This document shows, one piece after another, positions 1 through 11,471 of a DNA stretch of 64,000 nucleotides. The position numbers and the translations under genes were made by a program. A model generated the notes under the pieces. That model saw only the letters and a program-made list of their open reading frames with translations. It did no database searches and was not told the origin of the DNA. Position 1 is the stretch's first letter. Every line of letters begins with the position of its first letter. Source of the DNA: Neoceratodus forsteri. Lineage: Eukaryota; Chordata; Ceratodontiformes; Ceratodontidae. The stretch lies in NCBI GenBank assembly GCA_016271365.2, contig CM028132.1, positions 1,185,055,001 through 1,185,119,000 on the forward strand, written 5' to 3'.

Positions 1-332
1 CATGTACTCCACTTTCTCCCCTATTCAAGCTGACCCTGCCTCCTCTACACAGTTAGGCCAGACTGGTTCTCCCTTGCCCTGACCATGCAGCCATTTTAGT
101 TTGTCTTTTTCCTCCCCCTTCCCCATTGCTTTCTCCCCTTACCTAATTGTGACATGCCCACCACCCATGCTCCTCCCTCCCACCCTCCTCCTCCTCAAAC
201 ACTGCCCTCAAGTCTGAGCCTACTTTCTTACAATTCACTATTCTTAATCCCGCTGTCCCCCCTCCTGCTCTACCACCCTGCACCCCTGGTTCCACTCCAC
301 ATCTCAGCCTACTTGCCTCAAAATATTTAAAT

Positions 333-1200
333 TTGGAACTCCTTTGCCACTACCTCTCCCCTTCTCTAACCCCATCTCAGTCCTACCGTAAGCAGCAGTT
401 ACTTGCCTCTAGATCCAAGCGACTCCCGGTCCTCCCACTTCTCCTCCTTATCCTATCTGGAGATGTACACCCCAACCCCGAACCCTGCTGTCCAATACTC
501 TCTGAGCTCCCTAAAGGCCTTCAAATCTTTTGCCTCAACGCCAGAAGCCTCCTCCATAAAATGGATTTACTCAGGCTCTAGGTCTCACAGCACTCCCCCA
601 ACCTCCTGTGTATTACGGAGATCAGGCTCTTGTCCCGTACCCCCAATACTCACGTAACCCTCCCAGATTACTGCGTCTACTGTCAGGATCGAAGCAAGCA
701 TGGTGGTGGCATGGCCATCTACGCCTGCCTTAACCTGCCATGCAGCGTCTCATCCTCGGAATAGCATCCCTTTTCCCATGAATACCTCTCCATCTCCCTC
801 AACTACCCATTTTCCCTTCCATTTCTGGTCTCTGTGCTGTACGCCCCCCCCAAACTCCCTGACTCAAATTATTTTCTCTCTAGTCTCCCAGGCCTCTTCA
901 AATGAACAAATTATATGAGATTTTAACCTTAACTGGGCCTCCCCTTCACATAAATCCTACACAGAAACCCTACACAGACCACACAGAATCTCTAAATCTC
1001 ACACAGCTAATAAAGGAATCCACATGCCCAAACCCCTCCACCCTAAACCACACTCCTTGATTGGGTTCTGTCCACCCACCCTCATAGAATCTTCATGGCG
1101 GGCATTCTACCAGATGTTTTCAGTGACCACCATATAACTTTCTGTGTTCAAAGAAGTCCACACTCCCCACTCTCCCCCAGCATACCAATATATCTGCTCC
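333..1200 (+). pseudogene. LINE apurinic endonuclease domain, broken
   Basis: Translated pieces in changing frames show the order of an exonuclease-endonuclease-phosphatase fold: GDVHPNPEP, LNARSL, an ITE-like metal-binding strand near 615, GGGMAI near 705, a DFNLNW-like piece near 920, LDWV near 1060 and SDHH near 1122. In this family the domain nicks target DNA to prime reverse transcription. Several in-frame stops and shifts rule out function. The segment leads directly into the reverse transcriptase of the same element. Confidence 0.7.
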
Positions 1201-1212
1201 TACAGATAGCTT

Positions 1213-2720
1213 ATGGTTGATGCACTGCTTCATGATTTACATGCCACTGATTGGTCAGCTGTGTACTTTGCCCCTGATGTGGACTCAGCCCTCTCCCATT
1301 TTTCTCACCTCCTTCACAAAATATTGGATCACCATGCCCCTCTCAGGCGCCGCAGGGTAAAACTGCGTCATTTACCCTGGGTCTTTGCGGACCTCATCCA
1401 CTTGTGTAAATCACGAGACAAAGCCTGGGCTCAACATAAAACTACCCAAGCGCTTCCAGATCTGTTCATATATAGGGCCTTACATAACACATGCACAAAG
1501 GCTATTAAGTCAGTCAAGGCTGCTAATTTCTGTACCCTTCTGCACACCATTCAATCCTCCCCTGCTAATTTTTGGACTATACTCCACTCTCTTCTTGACC
1601 CCCTGCGCAATCCACCACCCCCACATTATCAATTAATGACTCTCCGGTTACTGACCCAGCCTCAGTTGCAGCTGCCCTAAACTGTTACTTCACTGCCTGC
1701 ACTCTACCCGTCCACACCCTCCACCCCACTCCACCCCCATGGCTATTCTTTCCCCAATCTCAGTCCATGAATTCCAACAAGCCCTTGCCTCCTTGAGCCC
1801 CAATAAATCTAGCCCTGATTCTCTTGACACTTGTCTCTTACATATTTCCGCCCCTGCACTATCCCTCCCTCTCACCCACATCCTAAATCAATTTTTCTAC
1901 CACTGCACAATCCCACAAGGCCTGGAAGATTGCCCAGGTCTTACCTCTACACAACAGTAGTGACACCCTTACTCTGGGAAACTATCTCCCCATATCCCTC
2001 GTCTGCCAAACTTCAAGAATCCCTTGCCTTATATGTCTCACTAAGTTTCTTAATTCCTCACATTTCCTCTCTACATTTCAATCAGGCTTCAGGGCAAACC
2101 ACTCTATCACTATGTCACTCCTTTGTGTCACAAACTCCATTCTCTCTGGTATGGACAAAGGACACATAACTAACGCCATTTTCATTGACCTTGCTAAGGC
2201 TTTTGATTCCCTCTCTCATCCACTCCTCCTAACCATACTTTCTTCTGCTGGCCTCTCCTCAGAATCTGTAAACTGGTTCCACTCCTATCTCTCTGGCCGA
2301 ACCCAACAAGTCTGTGTTGGTGGAACACTCTCCCCTCCTTTCCCGATCTATGCAGGTGTTCCCCAAGGCTCCATTTTGGGCCCTATAATATTCTCTATTT
2401 TCTTAAATGATCTCCCGTCGGCCTGCTCTGTGGCTAAAATACAGACCTATGTTGATGACACTGTTCTTTTCACCTCCGGCTCCTCTACCACAGTAGTCCA
2501 ATCCCAGTTCCAGACTGACTTCCCTCTGTCCTTCATTGGTTTGGTGAAAACCTCCTCAAAGTAAATGTAACAAAAACAATGCCTGTGACATTTGGTACTC
2601 CTCAAAAACTTGGCACCTCCCCTCCCCTCTTTTCACCACTCTAGATGGCTCTTTACTCGACATGGTCCCCACTACAAATACCTAGGGATCTGCCTTGATT
2701 CCCGGCTGCGACTCAAGCAC
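1213..2720 (+). pseudogene. LINE reverse transcriptase, broken
   Basis: Three pieces in different frames cover the linker (1213-1680, with LPWVFADLIHLCKSRDKAW), the fingers (1739-1960) and the palm (2112-2564). The palm piece has FIDLAKAFDSLSH (metal-binding Asp), GVPQGSILGPIIF and YVDDTVLF, the catalytic box with Val in place of the usual Ala. Downstream, YLGICLDSRL near 2680 is the thumb-like motif of this group. Frameshifts separate all three pieces, so no active polymerase could be made. Confidence 0.85.
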
Positions 2721-4009
2721 ATTGTGCATATCCAAAACTAGCCACACTGTAGAAACAGACATCCTCTCCTTAAATACTTAGCGTCAGTTCTGACCAAGAT
2801 GATGATCCCCTCCTTTGACTATGCTGGCGTAGTGTGTGGCCACCACCTCTGCTTCCCTTTTAGCCAGGCTTGACTCTCCTTACAATGCCTTTTGTCGCTT
2901 TGCTCTAAATGTCCCCACCCGCACACATCACTGCTCCCTGTACTCATCCCTTTCCCTTACCCCTCTACCCCGATGACTATTCCACTCTTTGCTTGGGTCC
3001 TTACCTCCTACCTCTCCTCACTTTTGTCTCCCTCCTCTGAGGCCTCCTAACCTCTTCGGTCTACAGACACACACACTTTCTCCCTCCAAAGGCCCTCCTT
3101 CTGTTCTGGCGCAGCTGCTTTCTCTTACACACTGCCTTCACTCTGGAACACCCTCCCCTTCCCTCCAATATCAGATACTCCCCCTCTGTCCCACTCCTAA
3201 AAACACACCTTGTCACACACAACTGAATTCTCTGACATCTGCACTTGCAATTGCTAATTTCTCTCTTTCTTCCCCATAACGCTCTTCCTTTGCTCAACTA
3301 TCTAATCTCAGCCCTATGTTACAGAAACTATGTAGCACTTTATCTCTGTTGTCCCCTCCTTATTACTCCCTATTACCTTTTACTCTCCGCCTTCCCCCTT
3401 TCTATTTCTCCAGTCGTCCCACCTCCCCCGAGCACTAACCCCTTGCTCAACTAAACTATAATTTCCCTTTTTCCACGTTCCTCTCTAGTTCCGCCTCGTA
3501 GCACTCCTTTCTACTTTCCTCCCTACTTTTCTACTTGCAGCTTCTCATTATCCTGTAGCTCTGTATTTACCACTTTCTTGCAACTTTGAGTTTAGTATAC
3601 CCTGTATAATTTTACTCATTTATTTTCCTCTAACTGCTCTGTATGCTAGCTCTATTGCTGTGTTGCAAATCTTATCTAACTTACCTTGTATTATCTACTT
3701 TTATTACTATACTCTGATTGTACATTGCTGTATTACACATGAATTGTTGTATGGTAACTTCCTACTCCCCTTCCCCAGGTTGCACCTGAAAACAAGCCTC
3801 AGCTCAGCGTGCCTCTCCCAGTCAACAACTTTAAATAAAAAAATAAATAAATAAAATTATATGTAGGCCTGTATCAGAAATGCAGAACTAATTTATGCAT
3901 GTCCACACAAACAACCTGCCATATTTGGGATAAAGTAATGCGACTCACAGATACATGTAACAATATCTCAATATAGTCCCCCATTTACCTTCATGATCAT
4001 TTTCCCCCT

Positions 4010-4880
4010 TCCTTGACAGATAATGGATTTATACTATGGTATAAAATGGTGTAAAAGAAATTATAAACTTCTATGACCATAATGGCCTACTATACTTTGA
4101 TATCATCAAAAATAAGTTTGATTTAATAAATGCACACTTCTTTAAGTACCTCCAAATCTGTGATTATATTGGTAAAAATTGGCTATTAAGGGCAAACCTC
4201 AATGTACTCAACGGGAATTTTAGTTAAAACAAAGTAACAACAGTAAATTGATCTTACAACTTTATTGTATCATTGCTACTAAATGTGGTTCTAACTTACA
4301 AACATTAAAAATGAAGCAGCAGACAAAAATCCAAGGGAATATCATGGAGCAACAGTGGGCACAAACCATTAACCTCCCTAAACTAGGTATACTTTCCTCC
4401 AAATTATCAAACATTTATTTTAATATTATACACAGAATTTATTTTATACCACATAGACTGAATCTAATGAATGCTAACTGCTCAAATCTGTGACCTAGGT
4501 GCAAATCACAGGATGGCATTTTAAATACCCTAATGAAAATCTAAAATTTTGCCGGAAAAGAAATAATGAAACATTATTATTAACATTTGGTTGCTGTGAC
4601 CAGTACTGCAATATTTATTAACAAAGGGTAATATGTACTGAATTAATTAATGCACATACAGTAAGTGCATGTTAATGAAGCAGAAAAATTTGAATCCACC
4701 AGAGTTTAATACTTGGATGAATCTAATGGTCAACATCTACAAAACTGAGAAAGTTCACTATATACCTAAATAAAGTACAGATTATTTTGACAAAATATGG
4801 GCACATTTTAACAAATTTATTAGCTCCAGAGAAATGCTGATTAACCTAAGCTAACCAACTCTAGCCTGATTTTTCTTATG
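4010..4880 (+). mobile_element. L1/Tx1-type LINE ORF2 C-terminal remnant
   Basis: Forward translation across several frames gives FDIIKNKFDLINAHFFKYL (about 4097-4155), the strand found after the reverse transcriptase in L1-type ORF2 proteins. It is followed at about 4310-4490 by a piece ending IIHRIYFIPHRLNLM, which matches the conserved 'YKILYRWYLTPARL'-style block. Then come a decayed C-rich segment and a piece with KVHYIPK near 4750. The copy is AT-rich, full of stops and has no recognisable 5' part, so it looks old and 5'-truncated. The L1 rather than CR1 affiliation is inferred from these C-terminal blocks. Confidence 0.6.
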
Positions 4881-4959
4881 TTTAGTTTAATTTCATAATG
4901 AATTGCAAATCAAACATGCTTTATTAATCTTATGGAATCTTAACAATGGTATAGTTAAT

Positions 4960-5802
4960 TTAAGGTTTGTTGATACAGCAGTACCCTATGAATGTTTGTT
5001 CTTGATATGTAATGATACATTTGGTGAGAGATGTTTGACCTACAAATTTTCTTGGTGAAATAAATAACTAAAATAAAGACTGGTATGCAAAGACTCCATA
5101 TCTTTGTGAAAAATTAAATAAGGAGGCATTATGCAAAACAGCCTGTATCTCTGAAATCCTTCAAGTAGAAGCAATGGCAACTAAAAACAATGCTTTACAA
5201 GAAAGAAAGTATAAGCCACAAGCCATGGCTGGCTCAAAAGGAGTCAAAGAAAGCTTTTCCAAAACAAAATACAGATCCCAGGCTGGGACTGGATTATGGA
5301 CGGGAGGCTTCAGACGCAGAATGCCTCCCAAGAACATACAGGCCACCTTCAGTTGGGCAACTGTACAACCCTCAACAGGCATATGGAAAGCTGAAATGGC
5401 AGCCAAGTGCACTTTGACTGAGGAATACTGCAGGCTTGCATCCTACAGCTAAAAGGGTCTAAGTGATGAGAAAGCAGCCCACAAAGCAAACTGCTTCCAC
5501 TTCACAGAATAAGTGGATCTGGTGGAAGGCTTTCTAGAAGTCACCAGAACATCAGCCACTTTTTGGGAAACCCCAAACCTGGCAATGGCTATGTTTTCAG
5601 GAGCCAAGCATGAAGATAAAGAGAACCGAGATCCAGATGGACCAGGGTTCTTTGTTCCTGTGACAGTAGGCCCTTGCACAGGGGCAGAGGCATTGGTGGT
5701 TCCACTGCCAGCTGCTGTAGCAGGAGGAACCAGATCTGTCAAGGCCACAGGGGGAGCAATGAGAATCAGAGTTGTTCCCTCCATCTGGAGCTTGAGTAGC
5801 AC
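4960..5802 (-). pseudogene. DIRS-A tyrosine recombinase, broken
   Basis: The N-terminal piece (5449-5802) ends with TSRKPSTRSTYSVKWKQFALW, the core-binding domain of DIRS recombinases. The next piece (5161-5412) has HLAAISAFH and a segment whose continuation reads VAIASTRRISEIQAV if a stop at about 5160 is ignored. Its second Arg is the expected first catalytic Arg. The enzyme would close and insert the circular DNA intermediate of the element. Later catalytic residues (the His-x-x-Arg and Tyr boxes) are not found to the left, so the copy is truncated as well as interrupted. Confidence 0.75.
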
Positions 5803-5805
5803 TCG

Positions 5806-5990
5806 GAATTAGTTGGTGGTGGGAAAAGAACTAAGGAGGATCTGGGACTGCCCACACTTATATTTACCCTACAGCACAGCACATGATGTCATGGGCAGTC
5901 CCAGGTCAACTGCTGGTGAAATCCTCCAGTTGAATTCCGTGCCTGCAGCTGGATCTTCCTACATGTGTGATCTGCTGCAAGAGATAGCCT
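5806..5990 (-). repeat. Internal segment resembling the DIRS-A 5' terminal region
   Basis: Between the RNase H and recombinase parts lies a stretch that resembles 15083-15290 in the same orientation. Shared blocks on the + strand include GGAAAAGAACT, GCCCACA, TTATAT/TTATGT and TGATGTCAT, then GAT followed by GAGATA and GAAG. Similarity by eye is clear over about 90 bases and weaker after that. It could be a DIRS internal repeat or the trace of recombination between two copies. Confidence 0.5.
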
Positions 5991-7700
5991 CAAAGAAGAT
6001 CCTCCCTTTCCAAGAGAGGGACACAGCATCTTGCCAAAAAGTTCCGGACCCTGAAGCGAAGAAGTGGAAAAGCGGCAATTTTGCATTGTGTGGGGATGCA
6101 CAAAGGTCCAACTCTGGATGATCCCATCTGTCGAACAGATCTTCAACAACTGAGGTCAACAGTTCCCACTCATGCATCCCGGACTGTGACCTGCTTTGCC
6201 TGTCCGCCAAGATGTTTTGGATGCCTGGAACACATACTGCTGACAGTTCTAGACCATGTTCCACAACCCAGTACCAAATTCTCATCGCTTCCTGGCACAA
6301 GGAATAAGAGTGAGTCCCCCCTTGCTTGCTGATGTAGTGCATCACACTGACATTGTCTGTCTGTACTAGTAGAAGATCTGGGGACAGATGAGTCTGAAAG
6401 ACCTGTAGCCCATACAGAACAGCTTGCATTTCTAGAACATTTATGTGCAAGGTTCTCTCCACTGGGGTTCATGTATCCTGTTTCAGACAGGAGACTAGGT
6501 GTCCACCCCAGCCCATCCACGAGGCATCTGTTGTGAGAATCTGGTGAGGGGAGGATATCAGGAAGGCAACTTCCTTTAACAGGTTGCTGGGTTCCATCTG
6601 CCAGTTGAGCACTTTGCATGCAGGAGAAGTGACTAGAACCCTTTGTTCTAGGTCATCTATGAGCTGATCCCACTGGACTCTTAGGGTCCACTGGGTTATC
6701 CTCATGTGCAGTCCTGTGCAGTCTGGCCAAAGGCACTGTGACAATGGCCACTGCCATAAGGCCCAGGAGCCAATGGAATGTCCTGGCTGAGACATACTAG
6801 CTGCGTGTGCCAGCCATGCCTGGGCAATCAGGCGTTGGACTCTGTCAAGGGGCAGGAATGCTAAGCCCTGAGTTGTGTCTAAGACTGCTCCTATGTACTG
6901 CAGGAATTCACAAGGCATCAACACAGATTTGGGTATGTTGACAGTAACCCCCAGAGCATCGAACATCTGTCTGGTTAAGCTAATGTGTATGAGCTGATCC
7001 TTGGAGTGGGCTTTCAACAGGCAGTCATCCAGATAGGGAAAGACATAGAGACCTTTCCTGCGAAGGGCTGCTGCCACTACTGCCAAGCATTTGATAAAGA
7101 CCTGTGGCTCAGAGGACAAGCTATAGGGCAATACTCTGAACTGGTAATGTTCTCCTGGAACAGGAACCTCAAGTATTTTCTGTGAGGCTTGTGAATTTTG
7201 ATATGAAGGTAAGCATCCTTCATGTTGAGGGAACAGATCCAATCCCCTGCTTGTAGCAGTGGGAGAAGGCCTTGCAGGGTGAACATTCTGAACTTTTTGT
7301 ACTCTATGAAGAAGTTCAGGTCCCTGAGATCTATCTACTTTGGGACCAGGAAGTACAAAGAGTAGAGCCCTGTGTTTCTATGTTCAAAGGGCAAAGGCCT
7401 TCTATGGCCTTCTTTTGAAGCAAGTCTGAATTTCCTCCAGGAGTAGAGGAAGGTGTTCTGGAGCACAGTGAGTTGGCACTGGCGGATGATCTGGAGGTGT
7501 GTCCAAAAGTCCCAGAGCATGGCCTTGTTCTATGATTTCTAGAACCCAGGCATCTGTGGTCACCTCCTTCCAATGAGTCAAGTGAAAGGGAGAGAAGACT
7601 CCCTTCAACCACCCCTGGAGGAAATGGCGGTTGGGGGGTGTAGAAAGAGTCAGGCGGAACTGGTTGTGGTGGCTCCTCTTGTGCCACCACCTCAAGGGGA
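5959..7700 (-). pseudogene. DIRS-A reverse transcriptase and RNase H
   Basis: Frames at 7402-7695 give HWKEVTTDAWVLEII, the conserved lead-in to DIRS reverse transcriptase. Those at 7077-7286 give CSLNMKDAYLHIKIHKPHR, where the first metal-binding Asp appears as Asn. The piece at 6469-7242 has the catalytic YLDD inside VFPYLDDCLL and a TTDASWMGWGGHL RNase H start. The piece at 5959-6462 carries LEMQAVLYGL, VQTDNVSVMHYI and KQGGTHS, the remaining RNase H blocks. Several frame changes divide the gene. Confidence 0.85.
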
Positions 7701-7714
7701 TTTTGAATGTGCAC

Positions 7715-8260
7715 CTAGGGTGGTACCTGGGGTGGGCAAGGCTCCTGCTCCCTTGCCACTACCCTGCTGCCTGGTGGCTGAATGGTGCCTGGCGCTAGCT
7801 GGTCGAAAAAGTATCCATGCCGACCCCTTGGTTGGGTATGGTAGAGGGAATGCACTGACTTCAGAGTCCTTCCTGAGGCCTGAAGGTTAGAAAAAATGTC
7901 TTGGACGTCAGAATCAAATAGCTTATGTTCTCTAAAAATGGCACTGAGAATAGAATGTTGCACGTTTTTCGCAAACCCTGCCACCCTGAGCCATGAGTAC
8001 CTCCTTAGACAGATGCCTGAGGCAGCAGCCCTGGCAAAAACATCTGAAATATCATAGGCTGTGCAAAGTAAATGCTTGCCCACATCGGCCCTAGGAGTAA
8101 GAGCCTTAAGGAGCTCTTGTTTAGGGGTGCCCTCTGGCAAGGCTTGTGCAGCTGCCTTGGCCTTTCTGTTGAGACTGTTCTGGTATTTAATCTTATGGGC
8201 CTGATAGTTAACAATCCGAAGGCCCAGTGAAAGAAGGCAAAGTCCTTTTGCCTAATACAT
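7715..8260 (-). pseudogene. DIRS-A gag-like protein, C-terminal part
   Basis: The 141-residue open frame at 7715-8140 contains TAYDISDVFARAAA, RRYSWLRVAGFAKNVQ, LFDSDVQDIFSNLQ and a C-terminal stretch rich in Gln, Pro and Arg. These are the blocks seen in gag-like ORF1 proteins of vertebrate DIRS elements, where an (R/H)xxWLRxxGF motif is usual. The N-terminal continuation lies beyond the nested element, at 14280-14930. A role in particle or RNA binding is expected from the family but not shown here. Confidence 0.65.
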
Positions 8261-8482
8261 CTAACCTCTTGGACTCTTTATCAGGAGGAAGGGAGCTCAG
8301 GTGCTTATATTTATTTAGTTTTTGTTAACCGGGTAGGTGCACTAGCCATGAAATGACTATTTTCAGGCACGACTCAGGCCCTTGACACATCAGAGGTGGC
8401 ATTAATAACCACCAAGTCTGCCTCAGGCTGGGTGGCAAAAAAATACAGGTTACTCACCTGTAACAGGAGTTCTAGGAATGGT

Positions 8483-8612
8483 ATATGTTGTTCATCCACA
8501 CTGTCTGGTAGGTATCCTTGCCGCTTTAAATCTTGCCGGAAGGTCTTCAAGCTGGCTCCTCCCACCCACCCGGGTGGTAAAACTCTCGGCTCCGCCCCAT
8601 GACACCAGATCT
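8483..8612 (+). repeat. DIRS-B inverted terminal repeat, 3' side
   Basis: About 130 bases are the inverted copy of 14126-14257, with few differences by eye. The shared part includes CATCCACACTGTCTGG, the pair of GCTTTAAATCTTGCC and TCTTCAAGCTGGCTCC, and the CCACCCGGGTGGTAAAAC palindromic stretch. Outside it, 8441-8482 is unique to this end and is matched only in the internal complementary region. Confidence 0.92.
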
Positions 8613-8664
8613 GGCCCGCTGGAAGCTCAGGTTGTGCGTCAAAGCCGGGGAGGTCGGGTGGGTC

Positions 8665-8765
8665 GTGTGGATGAACAACATATACCATTCCTAGAACTCC
8701 TGCTACAGGTGAGCAACCTGTATTTCTAGGGACATGGATATGTTGTTCATCCACACTGTCTGGCA
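8665..8765 (+). repeat. DIRS-B internal complementary region
   Basis: The first part (8665-8725) is the reverse complement of the left outer end (8441-8503). The second part (8723-8765) is the reverse complement of the right outer end (14229-14272). They meet at TTT, so this stretch spells the joined ends of the element. DIRS elements are known to use such a region as the template for joining their ends into a circle before integration. It lies near the 3' end of the element beyond the recombinase gene, as expected. Confidence 0.9.
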
Positions 8766-9786
8766 GACTCCTAGCAGTTCTCCGGGAGGAGGGAGGCAAG
8801 GCGCACACCCCCTACTTAGGGAATAGAGACTGGAGAACCGAGCCCCAAAACCAGCAACCCGGCGTGACTCAAGGTCGATGTGGTAATGGGTGATGAAGGT
8901 GTGTGCTGACTTCCAGGTAGCAGCCTGCAGATTTCCTGGATAGGGACGCCCTGAAGCAGCCACCAATGCAGCAGTATGGCAGGTAGAATGAGCTCTTATC
9001 CTCTGGAGGCTCCATGCCCGCCAGCTTATAGCAGAGATCTATGCAGGAGGTGACCCACCTGCCTATCATCCGCTTGGCTGCAGGTCTGCCAGGTGCGGCT
9101 TCAGCGTAGGTGACAAACAGCTGGCGAACCCTCCCGAATTTCAGCCATGTGCTCCTTATAGTAGCGGCCCTTCTAGGGTCCAAGTATGGAGCCTATATTC
9201 GGCCTCCGAGGTGTGATTGGGGTAGAACACGGCAGAGTCAACACCTGGTTAAGGTGAAACTCCAACACCACCTTCGGAAGGAATTTCAGGTGGGGGCGCA
9301 GGACAACCTTGTTCCTGTGGAAGACCAGGTAAGGAGACTCGATGCAAAGCGTCTGGAGCTCTCCCATCCTTCTGCCTGACGTGATAGCCACCAAGAAGGC
9401 GGTCTTCCACGACAGGTGAGAGAGTTCACACCTGTGCATTGGTTCGAATGGCTTGCCCATGAGCTTTGCCAGTACCAGCAGTAGATCCCACGGAGGTGGG
9501 TTCTCGCATCGAGGGGAAATGTGATCAAGGCCTTTGAAAAGCCGCCATCACCTTCTCCTCATGCTCGACTGCTTCCCGGCCCGCGCCCGCAAGCAGAGAT
9601 GGCTGCCAGGTACACCTTAAGGGTCGTCGACCTAAGCCCTTGCTGAGAAAGGGACCAAGGTAGTCCAATATGCTCGCCAAGGAACAGGAGGAAGGGTCCA
9701 GGCCCTTGCCCTGGCACCAAATGGAAAATCTCTTCCATTTGAAGGCGTAGCATTTTCTGAGTCGACTCCTTACGGGGACGCCTCAA
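8750..9786 (-). pseudogene. DIRS-B tyrosine recombinase
   Basis: The core-binding part (9559-9786) includes LRSTTLKVYLAAISA. The catalytic domain begins at 9173-9460 with WKTAFLVAITSGRRMGEL, whose Arg is the first catalytic residue. It continues at 8869-9183 with RSTWLKFGRVRQLF and ends at about 8840-8966 with AASGRPYPGNLQAATWKSA and a following TFITHYHID, where Tyr is the likely nucleophile. At least two frame changes break the gene. In the family the product inserts the circular DNA copy. Confidence 0.85.
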
Positions 9787-11464
9787 CTACGTTGAGGACC
9801 TGTGGGAAAGACCGAGGCCTGGAACTCTAGCAGCTCAGGAACCAGGCCGTCAGGTGCAGGAGATTGAAGGTCGGATGGAATACCTTCCCTGATTGACTGA
9901 GAGCAGGTCGGGCGGGCTGGAAGCTGCCTCGGGAGCCTGGAGCTGAGGCTGAGGAGATCTGGGTACCAGTACTGGCGGGGCCAGTCTGGGGCTATCAGAA
10001 TCACCTGCGCCTTGTCCCTCCTTGCTTTGAGAAGCACCTTGTGCATCAAGGGGAGCAGGGGAAAGGCGTAGAAGAGCCGGGGTCCACGGCTTGAAGGCAT
10101 CCCCTGCAGCGATCCCTGCTGGGGGGTGGGCATGGAACAGCCTCAGCCGCATTCTCCTGGAGGCAAACAGGTCCACCTGAGGTGTGCCCCAATGGAGAAT
10201 AGATCTTGTACTACCTCTGGCAGGAGAGACCACTCGTGGGGCCGCAGCCCCTATCCGGCTTAGGGCATCGGCTAGGGTGTTGGGGCTCCTGCCACATGAT
10301 GGCTAGGAGATCCACCTCCAGGCTGCGCACGAGTGACCAGATGCGGAGAGCTTCCTTGCATAGAGGCATGGAGCGCGTCCCGCCCTGGTGGTTTAGATAG
10401 TACATGGTCGTGGTCCGGACCACTTGACCCCGAAGAAATGGAGCAAAGGCGGTGAGAGCTAGGTGGACCGCTCGGAGCTCCAGCAGGTTGATGTGGCATC
10501 GGGACTCCCTCGGGGACCAGAGGCCATGCGCTCGGTGTTCCCCCAGATGGGCACCCCAACCCATCAGAGAGGCATCGGTCGATAGAGAGACCGTCGGCTT
10601 GGGGCAGACAAACGGGATGCCCTCCTGCAGATGAACTGGAACGGTCCACCACTGGAGAGTGTTCCACATCCCCTGGGTCACCGTCTCTAGCTGGTCCAAT
10701 GGATCGCAGCGTTGGGACTACTGGCTGGCCAGCCCCCACTGAAGGGGGCGCATGTTCCAGCGGGCCCAACGGACCACGCTGGTACAGGCCGCCATGAGAC
10801 CCAGGAGGCGCAGGAAGTCCCGGGCAGGGCGCAATTGCCCAACCAGAAATGACTGGGCAAAGGAGGAAAGAACCTCGACCCTGTCTGCCGGGAGCCATGC
10901 CCTGGCTCGAAGAGAGTCGAGCTCTGCCCCGATGAAAAGAATCACCTGCTTCGGCTCGAGTTCCGACTTGGCCTTGTTGATGAGGAGGCCGACCTGAGAG
11001 CAAACCTGGAGGGCCAGATCTCTGGACCGCTCCACCTCCTGTCTGAAGGGGGCTGCTATCAGCCAATCGTCCAGGTAAGGGTAAACCCGGAACCCTCGGC
11101 GCCGCAGGAATGCTGTCACCACTGCCATGCATTTGGTGAAGACCCTGGGAGCTGGAGATAAGCCGAAGGGCATGGCTTGGAACTCGAAAAGGGATCCCTC
11201 CGCTTGAAAGTGAAGGAACCTCTGATGTGACGGACGGATAGGGACGTGAAAGAACGCATCCTGCAGGTCCAGAGAGCAGAACCACATGCCGTGTTCCAAG
11301 GATGGTATTATCTGAGCCAGAGTGACCATCCTGAAGGTTCGAGACCTTAGGAACTTGTTTAGGTCGTGTAGGTCGAGAATGGGGCGCCAGCACCCCCGTC
11401 CAGTTCGGAACCAGGAAGTACCTGGACACGAACCCTGGGTTTGGGGGTCCCACCTCTTTATCAC
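9783..11464 (-). pseudogene. DIRS-B reverse transcriptase and RNase H
   Basis: The 248-residue open frame at 10718-11464 carries RPILDLHDLNKFLRS, FCSLDLQDAFFHVPI (metal-binding Asp), AMPFGLSPAPRVFTKC and RVYPYLDDWLIAAP (catalytic Asp pair), so the polymerase domain is intact. RNase H follows at 10211-10699 with LSTDASLMGWGAHL, INLLELRAVHLAL, a TTTMYYLNHQGGT block where TDNTT is usual, and WSLVRSLEVDL. Frames at 9783-10233 add GTPQVDLFASR and VILIAPDWPRQYWYPDLL, the conserved end of DIRS RNase H proteins. A stop separates the polymerase from RNase H, and a shift follows RNase H. Confidence 0.9.
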
Positions 11465-11471
11465 CTCCTTC

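Larger units (their letters stand above)
1..3857 (+). mobile_element. L2/Rex-like non-LTR retrotransposon (LINE), decayed
   Basis: A forward LINE runs from an endonuclease region (about 333-1200) through a reverse transcriptase (about 1213-2700) to an A-rich tail of TAAA units at 3833-3857. The start of the endonuclease region carries GDVHPNPEP and LNARSL, typical of the CR1/L2 supergroup. The long pyrimidine-rich 3' untranslated region (2900-3780) ends in a conserved tail at 3783-3840 that reappears on the SINE at 62855-63054. Stops and frameshifts are frequent, so the copy is dead. Sequence before 330 has no clear coding similarity and may be its 5' region. Clade assignment (L2 or Rex rather than CR1) rests on motif style and is moderately sure. 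Confidence 0.8.
4950..8440 (-). mobile_element. DIRS retrotransposon A, 3' part (YR, RNase H, RT, part of gag)
   Basis: Reverse-strand coding runs leftwards as part of gag (about 7715-8260), reverse transcriptase (about 6600-7700), RNase H (5959-6600) and tyrosine recombinase (about 4960-5802), which is the DIRS order. The element stops near 8440 at an A-tract and resumes at 14273 because DIRS element B was inserted there. The left end fades into L1-like sequence near 4950, with no terminal repeat visible. All coding parts contain stops or frame changes. DIRS elements integrate through a tyrosine recombinase and lack a DDE integrase, and none is seen here. Confidence 0.85.

Noticed and set aside
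5813..6332. Forward open frames within DIRS-A
   Set aside because: They are antisense to RNase H and recombinase and show no known motif.
10272..11453. A 393-codon reverse-strand open frame overlapping the DIRS-B polymerase
   Set aside because: It is a low-complexity shadow rich in Pro, Ser and Gly. The polymerase motifs lie in the other frame, at 10718-11464.
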